Shown: positions 17,723 to 26,218, counted from the stretch's first letter. The stretch: DNA of 64,000 bases from Sinorhizobium sp. 8-89 (GCF_030124325.1 NZ_JASKLR010000004.1:149483-213482), one strand, 5' to 3'. Numbers and translations: made by a program. The notes: generated by a model from the letters alone, not told the origin.

Positions 17723-17839
17723 GCATGGGACGCATGACGACGCTCTCTCCGCGCGGCAATTGTCAGGGAGACAAGTTCGCTGTTTCAGACGGCTGGTCAA
17801 AGGCTCTAAATCCGTAATCCGATCGAGCAGGAGCCTTCA

Positions 17840-18757
17840 ATGACGACCGTTTCCTTCGTCACCGTCGATGTTTTCACTTCCGAGCGCTTTGCCGGGAATC
17901 AGCTTGCCGTGATCCCGGACGCACGCGGATTGACCGATCGCCAGATGCAGGCGATCGCCACCGAGTTCGGCTATTCCGAAGCCACCTTCGTTCTTCCGCC
18001 GGACGATCCCGAAAACACCGCACGCGTGCGCATCTTCACGCCCACGACCGAAGTGCCCTTCGCCGGCCATCCGAATGTCGGCACCGCCTTCGTGCTCGGT
18101 CGACAATCGGAAATCTTCGACAAGTTGCCGGGCGACCACCTGCGTTTCGAGGAAAAGGCGGGATTGGTCGAGGTGGCCCTCTTGCGCCAAGACAGCGTTG
18201 TTACAGGCGCAAGCATCGTCGCGCCGCAGCAGCTTGCCGTCGGCCCCATCATTGACACAGCGACCATCGCCGCCTGCGCCTCACTCCGCCCGGAAAGCGT
18301 GAGCGATCGCTGCCACGCGCCGGTGCGGATTTCCGTCGGCCTCCCCTTCGCGGTCGCCGAAATCCTGGATGTGGAAACGCTCGCGGCGGCGCGTCCGAAC
18401 GTCAGCGCCTTCGACGAGGCGAATGCCCGCTACCCACTTGCCGAAGACAGCTTCAGCCTGTTCCTCTACACCCGCACGCAGCAGCAGCCGTGGCAGATAA
18501 GAGCCCGCATGTTCGCGCCGCTCGACAATGTCATCGAGGACCCCGCAACCGGCAGCGCTTGCGCCGCGCTCGGCGCCTATCTCGTCTCGCTCCTTCCGGA
18601 TGCCGACGCGGAAATCGAACTCACGATCGAGCAGGGAGTCGAGATGGGTCGGCGCAGCCTCATAGCCGTTGCCGTCAGCAAACAGGGCGGCTCGATCCGC
18701 AAGGTCGGCGTCTCAGGCGATTGCGTGGCCGTCATGCGCGGATCGATCGAGGTATGA
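17840..18757 (+). CDS. PhzF family epimerase/isomerase
   Basis: 305 aa, two-domain PhzF fold. Family landmarks: FVTVDVFTSERFAGNQLAVI at the start, EFGYSEATFVLPP with the catalytic Glu (about residue 46), PFAGHPNVGTAFVL (74-87) and DNVIEDPATGSACAALGAYL in the second domain. PhzF relatives catalyse proton-transfer isomerisations of small metabolites; most members, including this one, have no known substrate. There are no phenazine genes around it, so a phenazine role is not implied. CAGGAG precedes the ATG. It is convergent with the cyclase gene, 22 nt apart. Confidence 0.88.
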   Translation: MTTVSFVTVDVFTSERFAGNQLAVIPDARGLTDRQMQAIATEFGYSEATFVLPPDDPENTARVRIFTPTTEVPFAGHPNVGTAFVLGRQSEIFDKLPGDHLRFEEKAGLVEVALLRQDSVVTGASIVAPQQLAVGPIIDTATIAACASLRPESVSDRCHAPVRISVGLPFAVAEILDVETLAAARPNVSAFDEANARYPLAEDSFSLFLYTRTQQQPWQIRARMFAPLDNVIEDPATGSACAALGAYLVSLLPDADAEIELTIEQGVEMGRRSLIAVAVSKQGGSIRKVGVSGDCVAVMRGSIEV

Positions 18758-18779
18758 TTCTGCCGCGACAGCCCGGGGT

Positions 18780-20675
18780 TCAGCGCGTCGCGGCCTCCTG
18801 GTCCCCGAACGCGTCGAGGAGCGCGCGGAAGCGTGGGTGGTCGCGAATGGCGTCCAGATCGGAGTCCTGCTGGAACCAAAGGAGGTGATAGCAGGAACTC
18901 TGCGGCACGACGGTCTCAAGGAGATCCAGCGCGCGCTCGCCGTCGCCGAGAAGCGAGTAGACGCAAGCTGCATTGTATTGCGCGACCACGTCGTCCGGAT
19001 CGATCGCCAGCGCACGAGTCACCCATTCCTTCGCTCGCTCGGGTTCGCCCATGTGCGCGAGCGCCAGCGCGCCGCGATGCGCCGGACTGGCATTTTCCGG
19101 ATGCCGCTCGAGCGCGCGTTCGGCCCGCTCGATGCCGATCCGCGCCCAGCCCTGGCGCTCGGCTTCCATCCCGAGCGAGAAGTAGCAACCCATCAAGTGA
19201 ATTGGCGAAAAATAGTCGTCCGGCCTGATCTCGGCCGCGCGTTGGAAGAATCCGACCGCTTCCTGAAACCGACCCAGCGCAAACAGGAAGCGACCATAAT
19301 ATAAATTCGCTTCATAAAGCGAAGGATCAAGCGCCAGGGCCTGGCGGAACTCGCGGCCGGCCTCCTCCGTTTGCCCTTGGTGATTCAATGCGAGCCCGCG
19401 TGAGGCATGCGCTTCCGCCAGATTTGAATCGAGGGCGAGCGCCCTTGCGCTCATCTCGAGAATGCTGTCGAGCGAAAACTCCTTTTCGTGCCAATCCCTG
19501 ATCGCACATTCGCATTCGGCTATGCCCGCATAGGCGCGAGCATATTTAGGATCGAGTTCGACAGCCTTCAGGAACATCCGGCGTGCAAGCAGCAGGTAGG
19601 GCCGGGTCCAGGTACGGGAGAACTGCCGACCCCGAAGATAGTAGGTATAGGCTTCCACCGAGGTGGTCGGATCGCTCTCGATCGCTTTCTTCTCCTCCGG
19701 CAATAGCTTGATCCTGAGCTGGTCGACGATGGCATGCGTGATCTCGTCCTGGATCGTGAAGATATCCGTGAGTTCGCGATCGTAGCGGTCTGCCCACAGA
19801 TGTCCGCCAGTCTGCGCGTCGATGAGTTGGCCCGTGATGCGCACACGTTCACCCACCTTGCGGACACTGCCTTCGAGAATGAAGCGGACACCGAGTTCCT
19901 GGGCGATCTGCTTCACCTTCACCGGCTTGCCCTTGTAGGTGAATACGGTGTTTCGGGCGACGACATGCAGGCGTGAAATCTTGGACAGATCGGTGATGAT
20001 GTCCTCGGTGATGCCGTCGGAGAAATATTCCTGCTCCGGATCCTGGCTCATATTGGTGAAAGGAAGAACGGCGACCGAAAGCTCATAGCCGGGCTCTACC
20101 GTGACGGCGGTCGGCTCCGCTGGCTTCTGTACTGCTACGCCGCCGCCGAAGGAGATGGTGTAGACGCGGACGCTCGCGGCAATGTTCTTCAACGCATGCT
20201 CCCCCTTGTCCACGAAGCCAAGGTCGAGCCGCGAGCCGACATGATCGCGCACTGAGGCGGAGACTGCGATGCCGGAAGGCTCGGCCAGGCCCTCGAGCCG
20301 AGCCGCTACGTTTACGCCGTCACCGAAAATGTCGCCGTCTTCGACGATGACGTCGCCGAGGTGAACACCGATCCGGAGCTCGATGCGCCGGCTCCTTGGC
20401 AGGCCCTCGTTCCTGGCGAGCATGCCGCGCTGAATCTCGGCTGCACAGGCGACGGCATTCACCACGCTCGAAAACTCGACCAGCATGCCGTCGCCCGCAA
20501 GCTTGACGACGCGCCCCTTGTGGTTTGCGATCTTGGGCTCCAGGAACTCGCGGCGGTGCCGCTTCATCGCTGCAACCGTGCCGGCCTCGTCGGTTCCCAT
20601 GAGGCGGCTGTAACCCACGACATCGGCAGCGAGGATGGCGGTCAGACGACGTTCCAAGAGACCCTCGATTTTCAT
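18780..20675 (-). CDS. Class III adenylate/guanylate cyclase with TolB-like and TPR domains
   Basis: 631 aa. Residues about 8-170 form a CHD cyclase domain: AILAADVVGYSRLM with the first metal Asp, VVKLAGDGMLVEF with the second, and FGDGVNVAARLEGLA with the Asn/Arg pair, so it looks catalytically competent. A TolB/FlgO-like segment follows (SVAVLPFTNMSQDPEQEYFSD, then GGHLWADRYDRELTDIF), then at least six TPR-like repeats to the C-terminus. No membrane segment. Sinorhizobium genomes carry many such cyclases; some answer plant signals, but the input here is unknown. I use ATG 20675 instead of a TTG five codons upstream; neither has a good ribosome site. Confidence 0.88.
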   Translation of the reverse strand: MKIEGLLERRLTAILAADVVGYSRLMGTDEAGTVAAMKRHRREFLEPKIANHKGRVVKLAGDGMLVEFSSVVNAVACAAEIQRGMLARNEGLPRSRRIELRIGVHLGDVIVEDGDIFGDGVNVAARLEGLAEPSGIAVSASVRDHVGSRLDLGFVDKGEHALKNIAASVRVYTISFGGGVAVQKPAEPTAVTVEPGYELSVAVLPFTNMSQDPEQEYFSDGITEDIITDLSKISRLHVVARNTVFTYKGKPVKVKQIAQELGVRFILEGSVRKVGERVRITGQLIDAQTGGHLWADRYDRELTDIFTIQDEITHAIVDQLRIKLLPEEKKAIESDPTTSVEAYTYYLRGRQFSRTWTRPYLLLARRMFLKAVELDPKYARAYAGIAECECAIRDWHEKEFSLDSILEMSARALALDSNLAEAHASRGLALNHQGQTEEAGREFRQALALDPSLYEANLYYGRFLFALGRFQEAVGFFQRAAEIRPDDYFSPIHLMGCYFSLGMEAERQGWARIGIERAERALERHPENASPAHRGALALAHMGEPERAKEWVTRALAIDPDDVVAQYNAACVYSLLGDGERALDLLETVVPQSSCYHLLWFQQDSDLDAIRDHPRFRALLDAFGDQEAATR

Positions 20676-20950
20676 CTTGTGTCCGAACAAGCTAACTTAT
20701 CCTTTTATGGTCTGGATGTCGTGCGGATACTTCCGCACCTCCGCCATCAGAATAGCCCGGCGCGTACAGCGGATCTGTTTCAAAAGGAACCGGCCCTACG
20801 GGACCCCAACTATTCCGGGTCGTGCCGCCTGAAAGCACGTCGGGGGCCGTGAATTGATTTCCAGCAAAGTGTGTAACGGTTTTCCGTCCGGAATTGCGCG
20901 GTTTCAAAGAGTTCGATCAGTTTACTTTTTCAATGAAACGATGAAATGAT

Positions 20951-21106
20951 CTACGGCCGCACAAGCACGGTGACCATCATCACCGCTATCGCGAAGACCG
21001 CGATCTTCCAGAAGTCACGACGTTGGCGCAGCCCCGGCAAGCCGAGTGGCTTGATGAGTTGAACACACATTGCCAGTAGTAGGAGAGCCGCCAGGATCTT
21101 CGACAT
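20951..21106 (-). CDS. Small two-helix membrane protein
   Basis: 51 aa. It starts MSKILAALLLLAMCVQLIKP and ends IAVFAIAVMMVTVLVRP: two hydrophobic segments (about residues 4-18 and 35-49) joined by a basic loop (GLRQRRDFWK). Composition and codon phase look coding, and GGGG lies 8 nt before the ATG. I do not recognise a named family. Rhizobial genomes contain many such short inner-membrane proteins. It is on the opposite strand to the MFS gene and isolated from other minus-strand genes by 275 nt. Confidence 0.55.
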   Translation of the reverse strand: MSKILAALLLLAMCVQLIKPLGLPGLRQRRDFWKIAVFAIAVMMVTVLVRP

Positions 21107-21346
21107 TCGTTCAATCCCCGAAAGCTCTGTTCGCCGCGACGGACCGAGATGCCGAAGCGGGATGGGCCGGAAAACCTTTGTGCACTTTTCCTGTCTCTTT
21201 CCTCGGCGTCATATCGTCGTCACTTTTCGTCGCATAGAGGGCTATTGTTTCCGCCGCCGATTTGCAATGACAGGTGGCACAAAATCCGGCTGGCAATTGC
21301 GGGAGCTCGGCCCTAGCTTGCTGACGGCAGAACGATTTTCGGATTG

Positions 21347-22651
21347 ATGATGAGAAAGAACCTGCTTCCCGTCACCGCGCTCCTGCTTGGTACGCTGTTT
21401 CTCTTCCTTGGAAACGGTCTGCAGAGTCTGCTGCTGCCGGTCCGCGGCACGGCGGAAGGGTATCCGACGACCATTCTCGGCCTCCTTGGCACCTCCTGGG
21501 CCTCCGGCTTCGTTCTCGGCTGCTTCCTGGGGCCGAATGTCGTCAAGCGCATCGGCCATGTGCGCGCCTTCAGTGTCTTCACCGCCCTGATCGCCATCAT
21601 CTCCTTGCTAACCGGCATCCTGGTCGATCCGATCTGGTGGGTTGCGTTGCGCGCTGTCACGGGCTTCTCGACCGCCGGCACATCGATGATCATAGAAAGC
21701 TGGTTGAACGAGCGCGCCACCAATGAAAGCCGCGGCGTAATCTTCTCGCTCTATATCGCGATCACCCTGTTCGGCGTCGTCGGTGGCCAGATGATGATCC
21801 CTTTCGGCGAGACGTCCACGACCTTCTTCTTCATGATCTGCGGCATTCTCTATTGCGTCGCGATGCTGCCGACGCTGCTCTCCAAGGCCGCCTCGCCGCA
21901 GCCGCTGAAACAGGTCCGGCTCGATTTGCGCGGCCTCTACCGCAATTCGCCGGTCTCGTTCTTGGGGATTCTGCTGGTCGGTATCGCAAACGGAGCCTTC
22001 GGAACGCTGGGCGCGGTCTTCGGCCGCCAGGCCGGTCTTTCCGACAGCACCGTCGCAACGATGATGAGCGTGGCAATCTTTTCGGGAGCCGTCATGCAGT
22101 TGCCTGCGGGCCGTATTTCCGACAGCATCGACCGGCGCTACGTGCTGGCGGTGCTGGCAGGCGTCGGCGCGCTTGCGGGTCTCCTGCTCTTCCTCGTCGA
22201 ACCAGGCCAGGTCTGGATCGTGTTGACGCTCATCGCCATCTACGGTGCGGCCGCCAATGCGCTCTATCCGATCGCCGTTTCCCACGCCAACGACTTCGCG
22301 ACGCCCGAAGAATTCGTCAAGGTTTCGGGCGGCCTCTTGCTGCTCTACGGCATTGGCACGATCATCGGCCCGACGATCGGCGGACCGGTGATGACCGCGA
22401 CGGGGCCTTACGGCCTGTTCATGATCACTGCCTGCGCGCATATGTTGATCACGGCCTACGCAATCGTCCGCAGCCGCCGCCGCGCACCAGTTCCGGTCGC
22501 CGAGCGCGACGCCTTCTCGCCGGTCAACGCCGGTACGCCGACGACGCCGGAAAGCCTGCAGCTTTCCCCGCGCGCCGCACCGCTCGATGAACCGCGAGAC
22601 GATATCAGCGACAACCCCGAGGAAGAGGAGAGATCGAATGAGCCTGTTTGA
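21347..22651 (+). CDS. MFS transporter
   Basis: 434 aa with about 12 hydrophobic segments. The N-terminus (NLLPVTALLLGTLFLFLGNG) is the first helix; the segment ASGFVLGCFLGPNVVKRIGHVRAF covers the TM2-3 loop with its conserved basic residues, and ALRAVTGFSTAGTSMIIESW is TM4-like. A charged, proline-rich tail of about 45 residues follows the last helix. The substrate is unknown; the sequence resembles the YcaD-like drug/metabolite branch. Tandem ATGs occur at 21347 and 21350. The DUF1192 gene overlaps its 3' end by 14 nt, so they are co-transcribed. Confidence 0.85.
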   Translation: MMRKNLLPVTALLLGTLFLFLGNGLQSLLLPVRGTAEGYPTTILGLLGTSWASGFVLGCFLGPNVVKRIGHVRAFSVFTALIAIISLLTGILVDPIWWVALRAVTGFSTAGTSMIIESWLNERATNESRGVIFSLYIAITLFGVVGGQMMIPFGETSTTFFFMICGILYCVAMLPTLLSKAASPQPLKQVRLDLRGLYRNSPVSFLGILLVGIANGAFGTLGAVFGRQAGLSDSTVATMMSVAIFSGAVMQLPAGRISDSIDRRYVLAVLAGVGALAGLLLFLVEPGQVWIVLTLIAIYGAAANALYPIAVSHANDFATPEEFVKVSGGLLLLYGIGTIIGPTIGGPVMTATGPYGLFMITACAHMLITAYAIVRSRRRAPVPVAERDAFSPVNAGTPTTPESLQLSPRAAPLDEPRDDISDNPEEEERSNEPV

Positions 22652-22826
22652 CGACGACCTTCCCAAGAAGAAGACGGTCCACGAGATCGGCAGCGACCTG
22701 TCGCTGCTTTCGGTCGATGAACTTTCAGCACGCATCGCGCTTTTGACGGAGGAGATTGCAAGATTGGAGGCCGAACGGGCGCGTAAGTCGGCGAGCCGGT
22801 CCGCAGCGGAGAAGCTCTTTCGGTAG
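22638..22826 (+). CDS. DUF1192 family small protein
   Basis: 62 aa. The pattern SLFDDDLPKKKTVHEIGSDL, then SVDELSARIALLTEEIARLE, is the DUF1192 hallmark: an acidic/basic head, then an SxxEL-ARI helix and a short coiled coil. It is common in alphaproteobacteria and of unknown function. It is cytoplasmic. GAGGAGAG lies before the ATG inside the MFS coding sequence. Being directly upstream of the CtrA-box/rcdA region is notable but may be chance. Confidence 0.8.
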   Translation: MSLFDDDLPKKKTVHEIGSDLSLLSVDELSARIALLTEEIARLEAERARKSASRSAAEKLFR

Positions 22827-22890
22827 GTGACGACGCGGAAAGTTTTCTTGCGCCCGCGCCTCCTTCTTCGCGACCCGAAACGAACGCTGC

Positions 22891-22905
22891 TTAACGGCAA
22901 ATTAA
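22891..22905 (+). promoter_or_regulatory. CtrA box 1 (TTAA-N7-TTAA)
   Basis: TTAACGGCAAATTAA matches the full CtrA consensus TTAA-N7-TTAA exactly and sits in a larger inverted repeat (TGCTTAA / TTAAGCA, 22888-22908). It is about 30 nt upstream of a candidate sRNA, roughly where a CtrA-activated promoter would need it. Confidence 0.6.
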
Positions 22906-22924
22906 GCATTTTCGGCGATTGTCG

Positions 22925-23030
22925 AGTCATCCGGTTTCTCCCGGACTCAGACATTTTCTCCGACTGGCGAATGGGTCTGATTTTTCTCCCTGTTTTACCT
23001 TGAGAGCCGCTTTCCGCGGCTCTTTTTTTG
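22925..23030 (+). ncRNA. Candidate CU-rich trans-acting sRNA
   Basis: Hairpin 1: CCGG-TTTCTC-CCGG (22931-22944). Hairpin 2: TCAGAC (22947-22952) with GTCTGA (22975-22980), its loop holding TTTTCTCC. Then single-stranded TTTTTCTCCC, and a strong terminator AGAGCCGC-TTTCC-GCGGCTCT plus seven T (23003-23030). Three CU-rich anti-Shine-Dalgarno-like motifs in unpaired positions are typical of rhizobial regulatory sRNAs. No ORF fits. Ends are inferred; it could instead be an attenuated leader of rcdA. Confidence 0.6.
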
Positions 23031-23065
23031 TCTTGCGATTGGTGTATTTCAAAGAATTGTGGAGA

Positions 23066-23080
23066 TTAACCCTTTCTTAA
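23066..23080 (+). promoter_or_regulatory. CtrA box 2 upstream of rcdA
   Basis: TTAACCCTTTCTTAA, again an exact TTAA-N7-TTAA, located 124 nt before the rcdA start and after the terminator of the candidate sRNA. It would suit a CtrA-controlled rcdA promoter with start near 23105. Confidence 0.6.
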
Positions 23081-23203
23081 GAATACCCTTGCGCGGAATG
23101 CGGTATGGGGTCATTCTTCAACCATAGAGGGGGCCAGGGACGTTTTTCCCGGAGCCGCCCGTCACCTGACCGTTATGCGTTTGAACCAGGGAAAAAACAG
23201 GCC

Positions 23204-23722
23204 ATGTCCGAGAGAGGATTGAATACCGTCAGCTTCGCGGGACACGCTGCGTCCTCGGCGCAGTTCAAATCGCTCTATGCGGAAGGCATGGGCCTGGTCG
23301 AAGAAACGGCGAGCTATCTCGATGGGCCGGGCCGCCTGGCCTCCAAGGCGCTGCCGCGGATGGCGTCGGTGCTCTATGCGGCCGAGTCGATGCGGCTCAC
23401 CACGCGGCTGATGCAGATGGCCTCTTGGCTTCTCCTCCAGCGCGCCGTCAACAACGGCGAGATGAGCCGTGATCAGGTTCTGTCAGAAAAAAGCAAGGTT
23501 CGCCTCGACAGCTTCAATGTCGATCGCAGCGCGCCCGGCTGGAACGACCTTCCGGAGACCTTCCGCGATCTGATCGAACGGTCGCTCCGCCTGCAGAACC
23601 GCGTCGCCATGCTCGATCGAGAGATTTACCGGCCGCACGAGGCGACGAGCTTCGTTCCGGACAACCAGAACGGCGTCAAGGCGCAGATCAAGCTGCTGCA
23701 GACCGCCTTCGGCACCAACTGA
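23204..23722 (+). CDS. rcdA: RcdA, regulator of CtrA degradation (DUF1465)
   Basis: 172 aa. It matches the DUF1465/RcdA family: QFKSLYAEGMGLVEETASYL, then MASVLYAAESMRLTTRLMQM, VNNGEMSRD and NRVAMLDREIYRP form the helical core. In Caulobacter RcdA is an adaptor that, with CpdR and PopA, brings the master cell-cycle regulator CtrA to the ClpXP protease. An RcdA homologue is also reported as important in S. meliloti, where CtrA control is linked to bacteroid development. ATG 23204 gives the family start; the 33-codon extension upstream overlaps the promoter region. Two CtrA boxes lie upstream, suggesting feedback. Confidence 0.88.
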   Translation: MSERGLNTVSFAGHAASSAQFKSLYAEGMGLVEETASYLDGPGRLASKALPRMASVLYAAESMRLTTRLMQMASWLLLQRAVNNGEMSRDQVLSEKSKVRLDSFNVDRSAPGWNDLPETFRDLIERSLRLQNRVAMLDREIYRPHEATSFVPDNQNGVKAQIKLLQTAFGTN

Positions 23723-23755
23723 CGCCCGAACGGCTCACCTTCCCTGACAATCCAG

Positions 23756-23779
23756 AACCCGGCCGCGCGCCGGGTTTTT
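23756..23779 (+). terminator. Terminator after rcdA
   Basis: AACCCGGC (23756-23763) pairs with GCCGGGTT (23769-23776), followed by T residues. 33 nt past the rcdA stop. Confidence 0.85.
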
Positions 23780-23838
23780 CGTGCCGGAGCATGGCTCCGC
23801 TAACCTGCAGCAATTCAAAAGTTTACAGGTGCGAGGCA

Positions 23839-23865
23839 ACAAAAAAGCCCGGCAGAGCCGGGCTT
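23839..23865 (-). terminator. Terminator after rpmE
   Basis: On the minus strand AAGCCCGGC-TCT-GCCGGGCTT is followed by TTTTGTT. It lies 25 nt past the rpmE stop. Confidence 0.85.
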
Positions 23866-23890
23866 CGAACACGCCGAAAACAGCCAGCGA

Positions 23891-24112
23891 TCAGAGGCCG
23901 AGGCCTTCGAAGCGCTTCTTGAACTTGGAGACGCGGCCGCCGCGGTCGACGAGCTGCTGGTTGCCGCCGGTCCAGGCCGGATGCGACTTCGGATCGATTT
24001 CCAGGTTCATGGTGGCGCCTTCCGAACCCCAGGTCGAGCGGGTTTCGTATTCGGTGCCGTCGGTCATGACCACCTTGATCGTGTGGTAGTCGGGATGGAT
24101 GTCTGCCTTCAT
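23891..24112 (-). CDS. rpmE: 50S ribosomal protein L31
   Basis: 73 aa. The start [20 protein letters not shown], the middle [15 protein letters not shown] and the end KFKKRFEGL are typical of bacterial L31. No CXXC zinc motif is present, so it is the C-minus type that does not need zinc. The ATG at 24112 is fixed by an AGGAAG site; the longer open frame upstream is not conserved. A strong hairpin (24134-24170) lies in the leader just before the ribosome site, suggesting autoregulation. Confidence 0.96.
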   Translation of the reverse strand: MKADIHPDYHTIKVVMTDGTEYETRSTWGSEGATMNLEIDPKSHPAWTGGNQQLVDRGGRVSKFKKRFEGLGL

Positions 24113-24133
24113 AACAATCTTCCTAGAGTTCCA

Positions 24134-24170
24134 GGGTCCAATTGTCGCAAGGCATTGCGACTTTGGGACC
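24134..24170 (-). promoter_or_regulatory. Leader hairpin of rpmE
   Basis: GTCGCAA-GGCA-TTGCGAC (24144-24161) is a perfect inner stem, extended by GGGTCC / GGGACC outside. It ends 10 nt upstream of the AGGAAG ribosome site. Ribosomal-protein leaders of this kind bind the protein product, and L31 leaders are known in other bacterial groups. Confidence 0.5.
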
Positions 24171-24300
24171 GAACACGTAAATGAAGCCGCAGACCGCCAC
24201 TGGGCTACGGCTCCCCAATTCGATGCCGTGCCTATACATGAAGGTCTGCGGGATAACAAGTGCCGCGCGGAAGACTTATCAGGAAAGCCCTTCCGCGCTA

Positions 24301-24400
24301 CTGCATGATTCCTTAAATCGGAATCGATTTGAGGAATCATGCAGCATTTCAAAGTGCTACAGCGACCTTAGCGCGTCCGATCGGACGCGCGGCGCTGTAG
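24301..24400. repeat. RIME-like mosaic repeat, family A (best copy)
   Basis: Module 1: CTGCATGATTCCTTAAATCG with its near-exact complement ending GAATCATGCAG (one T/G variation). Linker CATTTCAAAGTGCTACAGCG. Module 2: CTACAGCG...GCGCGTCCGATCGGACGCGC...CGCTGTAG. It lies between rpmE and the ABC exporter and ends 16 nt before the exporter start. Confidence 0.85.
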
Positions 24401-24415
24401 GCGATCGGGGGTCAT

Positions 24416-26218
24416 GTGTCCACACGAGAGAACCAACCGCCAGCACGCAGGTCCATTCGCCCGCTTGCCGCCGTGCTGCCCTACCTGGCGCGATACCGCC
24501 CGCTTGTGGTTGGAGCCGCAATCTCGCTGACGCTCGCGGCGGTCACCACGCTGACATTGCCGCTGGCCGTCCGCCGGATGATCGACAACGGCTTCTCCAA
24601 TTCCGATTCCGGCTTCATCAACACCTATTTCTCGATGCTGATGGTGTTGGCCATCGTCCTCGCCCTTGCCAGTGCCGCGCGCTACTACTTCGTCATTTCG
24701 CTCGGCGAGCGCATCGTCGCCGATCTCCGCCGCGATGTCTTCGCCAAGGTCACCCGGCTTTCCGCCTCCTTCTTCGATGTCAACCAGTCAGGGGAAATCG
24801 TGTCCCGCCTGACCGCCGACACGACGCAGATCAAATCGGCCGTCGGCGCCACGGCCTCGGTGGCGCTGCGCAATCTGATCCTCTGTCTCGGCGCCATCGG
24901 CATGATGATCTATACCAGTCCGAAGCTTTCGAGCCTCGTGCTTGCAGCGATCCCGGTCATCGTCTTTCCTCTCGTCGGTTTCGGCCGGTCTGTCCGCCGG
25001 CGCTCGCGCGAGGCGCAGGACACACTTGCCACAGCCTCCGCCTATGCCGGGGAGGCGATCGCGGCAGCCCGCACGGTCCAGGCCTTTAACGGTGAAGAAA
25101 GCGCCAACCGGCATTTCGGCAGCGCGGTAGAAGACGCCTATGGCGCGGCGCGGGCGGCGATCAAGGCGCGATCGATCCTCACCGGATTTGCCATCACCAT
25201 GGTCTTCGGCAGCGTCGTCGCCGTGCTCTGGTTCGGCGCGCGCGACGTGCTCGCGGGCACGCTCTCGGCAGGCACGCTCAGCCAGTTCCTGCTCTATTCG
25301 GTTTTCGCGGCCGGCAGCCTCGGCGCGCTCTCGGAGGTTTGGGGTGAACTCTCGCAAGCGGCGGGTGCCGCCGAGCGCCTGAACGAACTGCTGACGGAAG
25401 TGCCGCAGATCCAGGCGCCCGAGCATCCCGTCGCCATGCCAGTGCCGGCACAGGGGGCGATCGAGTTTGCCGACGTCCACTTCGCCTATCCCGCGCGCCC
25501 GGATTACAAGAGCCTGAACGGCCTGAGCTTCGCGGTCAAGCCGGGCGAAACCGTGGCCATCGTCGGCCCCTCCGGCGCGGGCAAGAGCACCGTCTTCTCA
25601 CTGCTCCTGCGCTACTATGATCCGGTCAAAGGAACTGTCACCGTCGACGGCATCGACGCCCGCACCGTCGACCCCAAGGAGTTGCGCGGCCGCATTGCCA
25701 TCGTGCCGCAGGACACGACGATCTTCGCCGCCTCCGTGCACGACAACATTGCGTTTGGCGCGTCGGATGCGAGCCGGGAAGCCGTCCGCGCAGCCGCTGT
25801 CGCCGCGCAGGCGGACGAATTCATCGCAAAGCTTGATCGGGGCTACGACACCGAAGTCGGCGAGCGCGGGATCACGCTTTCCGGGGGCCAGCGACAGCGC
25901 ATCGCCATCGCAAGGGCGATCCTCAGGAACGCGCCGATTCTTCTCCTGGACGAGGCGACCTCGGCGCTCGACGCCGAGAGCGAGACATTGGTGCAGACGG
26001 CGCTCGACGGCCTGATGCGGCAGCGCACTACCGTTGTCATCGCACATCGATTGGCGACCGTGCTCAAGGCCGACCGTATCCTGGTCATGGACCACGGCCG
26101 CGTCGTTGAGGAAGGCACACATACGTCGCTGATCCGCCAAGGCGGCCTTTACGCAAAGCTCGCCCGGCTGCAGTTCGACCACGGCGCGGAAGCGCTCTTC
26201 GTCGCGGCTCGAACTTAG
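24416..26218 (+). CDS. ABC exporter, fused permease-ATPase (MsbA-related)
   Basis: 600 aa half-transporter. The N-terminal half holds six TM segments (first about residues 30-50, VVGAAISLTLAAVTTLTLPL). The C-terminal ATPase is complete: Walker A GPSGAGKST, signature LSGGQRQRIAIARA, Walker B ILLLDEATSALD and H-loop IAHRLAT. It should work as a homodimer in the inner membrane, exporting lipids or hydrophobic compounds; it resembles the alphaproteobacterial MsbA-related subfamily rather than MsbA itself. The start is a GTG at 24416 with GGGGG just upstream, 16 nt after a mosaic repeat. Confidence 0.92.
   Translation: MSTRENQPPARRSIRPLAAVLPYLARYRPLVVGAAISLTLAAVTTLTLPLAVRRMIDNGFSNSDSGFINTYFSMLMVLAIVLALASAARYYFVISLGERIVADLRRDVFAKVTRLSASFFDVNQSGEIVSRLTADTTQIKSAVGATASVALRNLILCLGAIGMMIYTSPKLSSLVLAAIPVIVFPLVGFGRSVRRRSREAQDTLATASAYAGEAIAAARTVQAFNGEESANRHFGSAVEDAYGAARAAIKARSILTGFAITMVFGSVVAVLWFGARDVLAGTLSAGTLSQFLLYSVFAAGSLGALSEVWGELSQAAGAAERLNELLTEVPQIQAPEHPVAMPVPAQGAIEFADVHFAYPARPDYKSLNGLSFAVKPGETVAIVGPSGAGKSTVFSLLLRYYDPVKGTVTVDGIDARTVDPKELRGRIAIVPQDTTIFAASVHDNIAFGASDASREAVRAAAVAAQADEFIAKLDRGYDTEVGERGITLSGGQRQRIAIARAILRNAPILLLDEATSALDAESETLVQTALDGLMRQRTTVVIAHRLATVLKADRILVMDHGRVVEEGTHTSLIRQGGLYAKLARLQFDHGAEALFVAART

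Noticed and set aside
17840-18757. Phenazine biosynthesis locus from the PhzF homologue
   Set aside because: No other phz genes are nearby; PhzF-like proteins are widespread outside phenazine producers.
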